A stretch of 10,025 nucleotides of DNA from Alphaproteobacteria bacterium (GTDB lineage: Bacteria > Pseudomonadota > Alphaproteobacteria > Paracaedibacterales > CAIULA01), in assembly GCA_019751935.1 (NCBI GenBank), contig JAIEMR010000083.1, positions 1 to 10,025 on the forward strand, written 5' to 3'. Positions within the stretch are counted from its first letter, which is position 1; each line of letters opens with the position of its first letter. This document shows positions 6,961 through 10,025 of the stretch, piece by piece. The position numbers were made by a program, and so were the translations under genes. The notes beneath the pieces are model-generated. The model searched no databases. It was not told the DNA's origin and saw nothing but the letters and a program-made list of their open reading frames with translations.

Positions 6961-7587
6961 GTGCATGAATTGTCATTTAATCTTTTTAAATCATATCTTC
7001 CCCAATTAAATGTTTCACGTGAAACAGTCGAAAAGTATGAAATTTATTTTGACTTACTGAAACTATGGAATAAAACAATATCCTTAGTTCAAGAAAAAAC
7101 ATTAGATGACTTTTTTTTAAGACATGTTATTGATAGCCTTCAAATAGTAGATTTAATTGATAACTCTAATTCTAGTATCGTTGACATAGGAACTGGGGCT
7201 GGATTTCCAGGCATGGCTTTAGCAATATACGGCTATAAAAATATAGCTCTTGTGGAATCCAATCGCAAAAAAACTATTTTTCTTAATGAAGCTCGCCTAA
7301 AAACAAAAACATCTGTCAAGATTTTGAATGAGCGAGCTGAAGAACTAAATGATAAATATGACTTTATTTTATCAAGGGCCTGTTCTTCTCTATCAAATCT
7401 GCTATCATTAATGAGTAATGTTTCACGTGAAACATCTGTGGGTATTTTCCATAAGGGGGTTACGTTTTTAATGGAAATTGAAGAAGCAAAATTAAATTGG
7501 ACCTTTGATTACGAACTAAAAGACAGCATTACTGATAAAAATAGTAAAATTATTATAGTAAGAAATGTAGGTAGGAAATATGGCTGA
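6961..7587 (+). CDS. rsmG: 16S rRNA (guanine-N7)-methyltransferase RsmG (GidB)
   Basis: RsmG transfers a methyl group from S-adenosylmethionine to N7 of G527 (E. coli numbering) in 16S rRNA of the small subunit. The 208 residues match the family length. Signatures are LWNKTISLVQEKTLDDFFLR (35-54), RHVIDSLQ (54-61), the SAM-binding motif VDIGTGAGFPG (74-84), SRA (138-140) and FHKG (163-166). The start is GTG 6961: no ATG or TTG lies upstream in frame after the lipoprotein stop, and the length to the NVSRET block (17-22) fits homologues. The gene holds two perfect parS sites, each encoding NVSRET: residues 17-22, a known family position, and residues 153-158, in a loop that is variable between homologues. 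Its last eight bases overlap parA. mnmE and mnmG, often upstream of this gene, are missing here. Confidence 0.95.
   Translation: MHELSFNLFKSYLPQLNVSRETVEKYEIYFDLLKLWNKTISLVQEKTLDDFFLRHVIDSLQIVDLIDNSNSSIVDIGTGAGFPGMALAIYGYKNIALVESNRKKTIFLNEARLKTKTSVKILNERAEELNDKYDFILSRACSSLSNLLSLMSNVSRETSVGIFHKGVTFLMEIEEAKLNWTFDYELKDSITDKNSKIIIVRNVGRKYG
7011..7026. other. parS: parS centromere site 1 (inside rsmG)
   Basis: TGTTTCACGTGAAACA is a perfect 16-base palindrome identical to the bacterial parS consensus bound by chromosomal ParB. It lies in rsmG, read in frame as part of N-V-S-R-E-T (residues 17-22), about 1.3 kb upstream of parB. ParB should bind here through its helix-turn-helix, close as a CTP-loaded clamp and spread. 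The assignment rests on exact sequence identity and on the adjacent parAB genes. Confidence 0.96.
7419..7434. other. parS: parS centromere site 2 (inside rsmG)
   Basis: This is a second perfect TGTTTCACGTGAAACA palindrome, 408 bases after the first. Because 408 is divisible by three, it is read in the same phase and again encodes NVSRET (RsmG residues 153-158). The identity to site 1 spans 18 bases (including the preceding AA) and stops there, so it is not a larger duplication. Two close sites would give two ParB loading points and fit a strong centromere cluster. Confidence 0.96.
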
Positions 7588-8365
7588 AATTATTGTCGTT
7601 GCAAATCAAAAAGGTGGGGTTGGTAAAACAACCACCTCTGTAAATATCGCAACAGCTTTAGCTGCCGTTGATCGAAAAGTTCTCCTTATTGATTTTGACC
7701 CTCAAGGAAATGCTTCCACAGGTGTTGGCATTATAAAAAAGAACAAACTTTTATCAACTTATCACCTATTAATTGGGCAATGCACAGTAGGAGAGGTTTT
7801 AATAAAAAGTCCAATTCCCGGTTTAGCAGTTATTCCTGCCGGCATTCAATTGGTTGGCGCTGAGATAGAATTGGTTAACATGACCCAGCGCGAATTTATT
7901 TTCAAAAATCTAATTGAGCCGTACAGACCAATGTTCGATTACATTATTATCGATTGCCCGCCATCCATGGGTTTATTAACACTCAATGCAATGGTAGCCG
8001 CTGATTCTGTAATTATCCCGCTTCAGTGCGAATATTATGCTTTAGAGGGGCTTAGCTATCTTTTAAGTTCAATTCAAAAAATAAAGAAGAATTTTAACTC
8101 TAAACTCAAACTTTTTGGCGTTGTTTTGACTATGTTTGATCGCAGAAGCTCACTTTGTTCGCAAGTTGCAACTGACGTTAGGCTTCATTTAAAGGATAAA
8201 GTTTTTAAAACCGTCATCCCACGCAATATACGTGTTTCTGAAGCTCCTTCACACGGCAAACCTGTCCTTTTATACGATGTAAATTGCCTTGGCTCCCAAG
8301 CCTACATGGAACTCGCTAAAGAAATACTTTTAAAGGAAAAAGGAAAGAAAGAAAATGCTCAATAA
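7580..8365 (+). CDS. parA: Chromosome partitioning ATPase ParA (Soj)
   Basis: ParA is a deviant Walker-type ATPase that binds the nucleoid nonspecifically as an ATP dimer and is released by ParB, pulling parS-bearing origins apart. The 261-residue protein has the deviant Walker A KGGVGKTT (11-18, with signature Lys11), the A' motif LIDFDPQGNAS (36-46), Walker B IIIDCPPSMGLLTLNAM (122-138) and the conserved C-terminal block TMFDRRSSL...VFKTVIPRNIRVSEAPSHGKPV. The short N-terminus, without an added helix-turn-helix, marks the chromosomal (Soj) type and not a type Ia plasmid ParA. ATG 7580 overlaps the end of rsmG by eight bases and is preceded by GTAGGTAGGAA, a good though close Shine-Dalgarno sequence. 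parB starts 11 bases before the parA stop, so the pair is translationally coupled. Confidence 0.97.
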   Translation: MAEIIVVANQKGGVGKTTTSVNIATALAAVDRKVLLIDFDPQGNASTGVGIIKKNKLLSTYHLLIGQCTVGEVLIKSPIPGLAVIPAGIQLVGAEIELVNMTQREFIFKNLIEPYRPMFDYIIIDCPPSMGLLTLNAMVAADSVIIPLQCEYYALEGLSYLLSSIQKIKKNFNSKLKLFGVVLTMFDRRSSLCSQVATDVRLHLKDKVFKTVIPRNIRVSEAPSHGKPVLLYDVNCLGSQAYMELAKEILLKEKGKKENAQ

Positions 8366-9197
8366 AAATTTAGGTCGCGGCTTGTCGGCTTTATTAGGTG
8401 ACATGGACGATTATGTTTCAGAAAACAATCTTCCAAAAAGCAGCAATGAAATATCTATTGATTCTTTAAAACCCGGACGAATGCAACCAAGGCATTACTT
8501 TAACGAAGAAAAAATGCAAACACTGATTGAATCCGTAAGACAAAAGGGAGTTCTTCAACCGCTTTTGGTTCGCGAAACTGAATCAGGTTATTATGAAATT
8601 ATTGCCGGTGAAAGACGTTGGAGAGCTGCCAAAGAAGCTGGACTTTCCAATGTTCCTGTAATCATTGTAGCTTGTAATGATCGCGAAGCTCTTGAATTAG
8701 GTCTTATTGAAAACTTGCAACGCGATGATCTAAATCCAATGGAAGAAGCCGAATCTCTTCATAAATTATTGGTTGACCATCAAAAAACCCAAGAAGAGAT
8801 TGCATTTTCCATCAGTAAAAGCCGCAGCTACGTTGCCAATACACTAAGACTTATGCAACTGCCCGAAGAAGTTAAAAACTTGCTTCGTGAAGGGAAACTT
8901 ACAGCAGGCCATGCTCGTAGTATCCTAAACTCAAATAATATTGAAGAGCTTGCGAAACGCATTGTTAATGAAAAACTCAGTGTCAGGGCCGCAGAGCACT
9001 TAGTAAAAAAACACAAAACTCCAACTATGATGGGCCAACCAATAATCGATCCAGATGTTCAAGCTTTAGCAGATCGCATTGGTGAAGCGGTTAGCATGAA
9101 AACAAAACTGCAAATCAACAGAAATGGGGGTATGCTTACTTTATACTTTCAACAATTTGAACAATTGGATGATTTAATGAATAAACTGCAGAATTAA
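8355..9197 (+). CDS. parB: Chromosome partitioning protein ParB (Spo0J), parS-binding CTPase
   Basis: ParB binds parS, hydrolyses CTP and slides from the site as a DNA clamp, forming the partition complex that stimulates ParA. The 280-residue protein begins with the ParA-interacting peptide LGRGLSALLGD (6-16). The CTP-binding ParB/Srx domain covers about 30-125 with GERRWRAA (85-92) and ENLQRDDLNPMEEA (119-132). The helix-turn-helix lies at about 144-165 (TQEEIAFSISKSRSYVANTLRL), followed by LTAGHARSIL (182-191). The C-terminal dimerisation domain covers about 230-280. All the key residues of the CTPase motifs are present. ATG 8355 overlaps parA by 11 bases and follows AGGAAAGAAAG. Two perfect parS sites lie upstream in rsmG. 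The gene stops 11 bases before the convergent sfsA stop, with no hairpin between. Confidence 0.97.
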   Translation: MLNKNLGRGLSALLGDMDDYVSENNLPKSSNEISIDSLKPGRMQPRHYFNEEKMQTLIESVRQKGVLQPLLVRETESGYYEIIAGERRWRAAKEAGLSNVPVIIVACNDREALELGLIENLQRDDLNPMEEAESLHKLLVDHQKTQEEIAFSISKSRSYVANTLRLMQLPEEVKNLLREGKLTAGHARSILNSNNIEELAKRIVNEKLSVRAAEHLVKKHKTPTMMGQPIIDPDVQALADRIGEAVSMKTKLQINRNGGMLTLYFQQFEQLDDLMNKLQN

Positions 9198-9208
9198 TTA
9201 ATTTTTAT

Positions 9209-9928
9209 TTATTGTTCTGAAATTATTTTCATTTCGCGCAGCACTATAGCATCAGCCGCATCATTACTTCGTAGCATTTCACATGCAAATGCCAGCATTT
9301 CAACGCCGCTAGCTTTTGCTGCAATTGATGCCTTGGCATAGGCAGGATCTATATCGGCCGCTATAGAAAATTCTGTGCAATCACCACGCTGCACTAGGTA
9401 CAAAACCACACATCTTGCGCCTTGCTGCCTTATTGCAGAAAGCTCTGCCATATGTTTGGCGCCCCTAGCAGTAACGCAATCTGGAAACTGGGCTATACTA
9501 TTTCGCTTCAAATGAACGTTTTTAATCTCTAGATAACAAGGGGGAAAACCATCTTTAGACAGCAAAAAATCAATACGTGAATTGATGCCGTATTTGACCT
9601 CTCTAGTGATGGATGTGTAATCAGAAAATTCAGGAATCATTTTTCTTGCCAAAGCATCAGCCACAATTTCATTTGTCAGATGCGTATTAACCCCGATCCA
9701 TGTTCCATCAGCGTGCACATATTGCCAGGTGTAACCTAATTTTCTAGCTGGATTATCGCTTTTTGTTACCACTACCTTATTTCCAGGCTCCAACACACCT
9801 AGCATTGCACCAGGGTTTGGGCAATGGGCAGTAATTTCGGCGCCATCATCTAAAACAATATCAGCAAAGAAACGTTTATAACGTTTAACAAACGTTCCAA
9901 AAATAAGAGGTGAGGGAATGATGAGCAT
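9209..9928 (-). CDS. sfsA: Sugar fermentation stimulation protein A homologue (SfsA family)
   Basis: SfsA was named for raising maltose use in E. coli when overexpressed; its biochemical role is not settled, and DNA binding has been reported. From ATG 9928 the protein has 239 residues, normal for the family. Family blocks are PSPLIFGTFVKRYKRFFADI (N-terminal OB-like part), HCPNPGAM, TNEIVADAL, EVKYGINSRIDFLL, CYLEIKNVHL, FPDCVTARGAKHMAEL and DIDPAYA. The D-(13)-ExK arrangement (Asp120, Glu134, Lys136) resembles a PD-(D/E)xK nuclease core, which fits structural views of the family, but activity is not shown by sequence. A GTG at 9943 would add five residues; the ATG is preferred because homologues begin close to PxPLI and because it leaves room for a leader after the candidate promoter. 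The gene is convergent with parB and has no visible functional link to it. Confidence 0.93.
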   Translation of the reverse strand: MLIIPSPLIFGTFVKRYKRFFADIVLDDGAEITAHCPNPGAMLGVLEPGNKVVVTKSDNPARKLGYTWQYVHADGTWIGVNTHLTNEIVADALARKMIPEFSDYTSITREVKYGINSRIDFLLSKDGFPPCYLEIKNVHLKRNSIAQFPDCVTARGAKHMAELSAIRQQGARCVVLYLVQRGDCTEFSIAADIDPAYAKASIAAKASGVEMLAFACEMLRSNDAADAIVLREMKIISEQ

Positions 9929-9962
9929 GCATTTTTGTAGCACGTTTTATCTTAAGAATCTA

Positions 9963-9990
9963 TATATACCAAAATGATTTATTCTGTCTA
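9963..9990 (-). promoter_or_regulatory. Candidate sigma-70-type promoter for sfsA
   Basis: On the minus strand TAGACA (9990-9985) matches TTGACA in five of six positions and is followed 16 bases later by TATATA (9968-9963), set in a run of alternating T and A. Transcription would start near 9956, giving a leader of about 28 bases to ATG 9928. The -10 match is only moderate, and AT-rich flanks make chance matches common. Confidence 0.4.
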
Positions 9991-10025
9991 AATTTTTCAT
10001 TTTTTATCTGCTATTCGAGTTTTTT

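Noticed and set aside
9949..10002. A 17-codon open frame on the minus strand starting ATGAAAAATTTAGAC upstream of sfsA, considered as a leader peptide.
   Set aside because: It overlaps the candidate sfsA promoter, has no ribosome-binding site and shows no attenuator hairpin.

Overview
The window is AT-rich (G+C roughly in the high thirties by eye) and gene-dense. It reads as a bacterial chromosome near a ParABS segregation locus. A class I polyhydroxyalkanoate synthase, the rsmG-parA-parB gene order, a ChvD-free housekeeping set (RlmB, RNase HII, SfsA) and the AT bias together suggest an alphaproteobacterium, possibly a host-associated lineage of the Holosporales/Paracaedibacter kind. That placement is an inference from gene content and style, not from a marker phylogeny.

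Layout. From base 1 to 1620 (+) runs the 3' part of a large gene for a helical-repeat protein; its start lies outside the window. A hairpin lies in the convergent gap that follows. Then comes a minus-strand cluster, transcribed from about 4402 down to 1725: a CPA2/Kef-type monovalent cation:proton antiporter, rnhB (RNase HII, overlapping the antiporter gene by 26 bases) and rlmB (23S rRNA 2'-O-methyltransferase, 4 bases after rnhB). A small probable exported protein is encoded on the plus strand at 4496-4804, divergent from the antiporter and convergent with phaC. phaC (4816-6675, minus) has a complete Cys-Asp-His triad. Divergent from phaC is a plus-strand operon: a small lipoprotein, rsmG, parA and parB, with gaps or overlaps of +7, -8 and -11 bases. 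sfsA (minus) closes the window, convergent with parB, with a candidate promoter upstream at the right edge.

The most striking feature is two perfect copies of the parS centromere (TGTTTCACGTGAAACA), both inside the rsmG reading frame at 7011-7026 and 7419-7434. They sit in the same reading frame, so each spells the peptide NVSRET. ParB, encoded just downstream, should load here as a CTP-dependent clamp, and ParA should move the loaded DNA, so the locus holds the whole segregation system in cis. The mnmE and mnmG genes that often precede rsmG-parA-parB are not present; a lipoprotein gene and phaC are there instead.

No tRNA, rRNA, CRISPR array, insertion sequence or integrase was seen. No stretch over 300 bases lacks a gene. 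The longest gaps are 1621-1724, 4403-4495 and 9929-10025. I found no convincing undescribed defence or mobile system; the leads worth following are the repeat protein, the doubled coding parS, a ten-base motif shared by the two divergent intergenic regions, and small departures from family motifs in RNase HII and RlmB.
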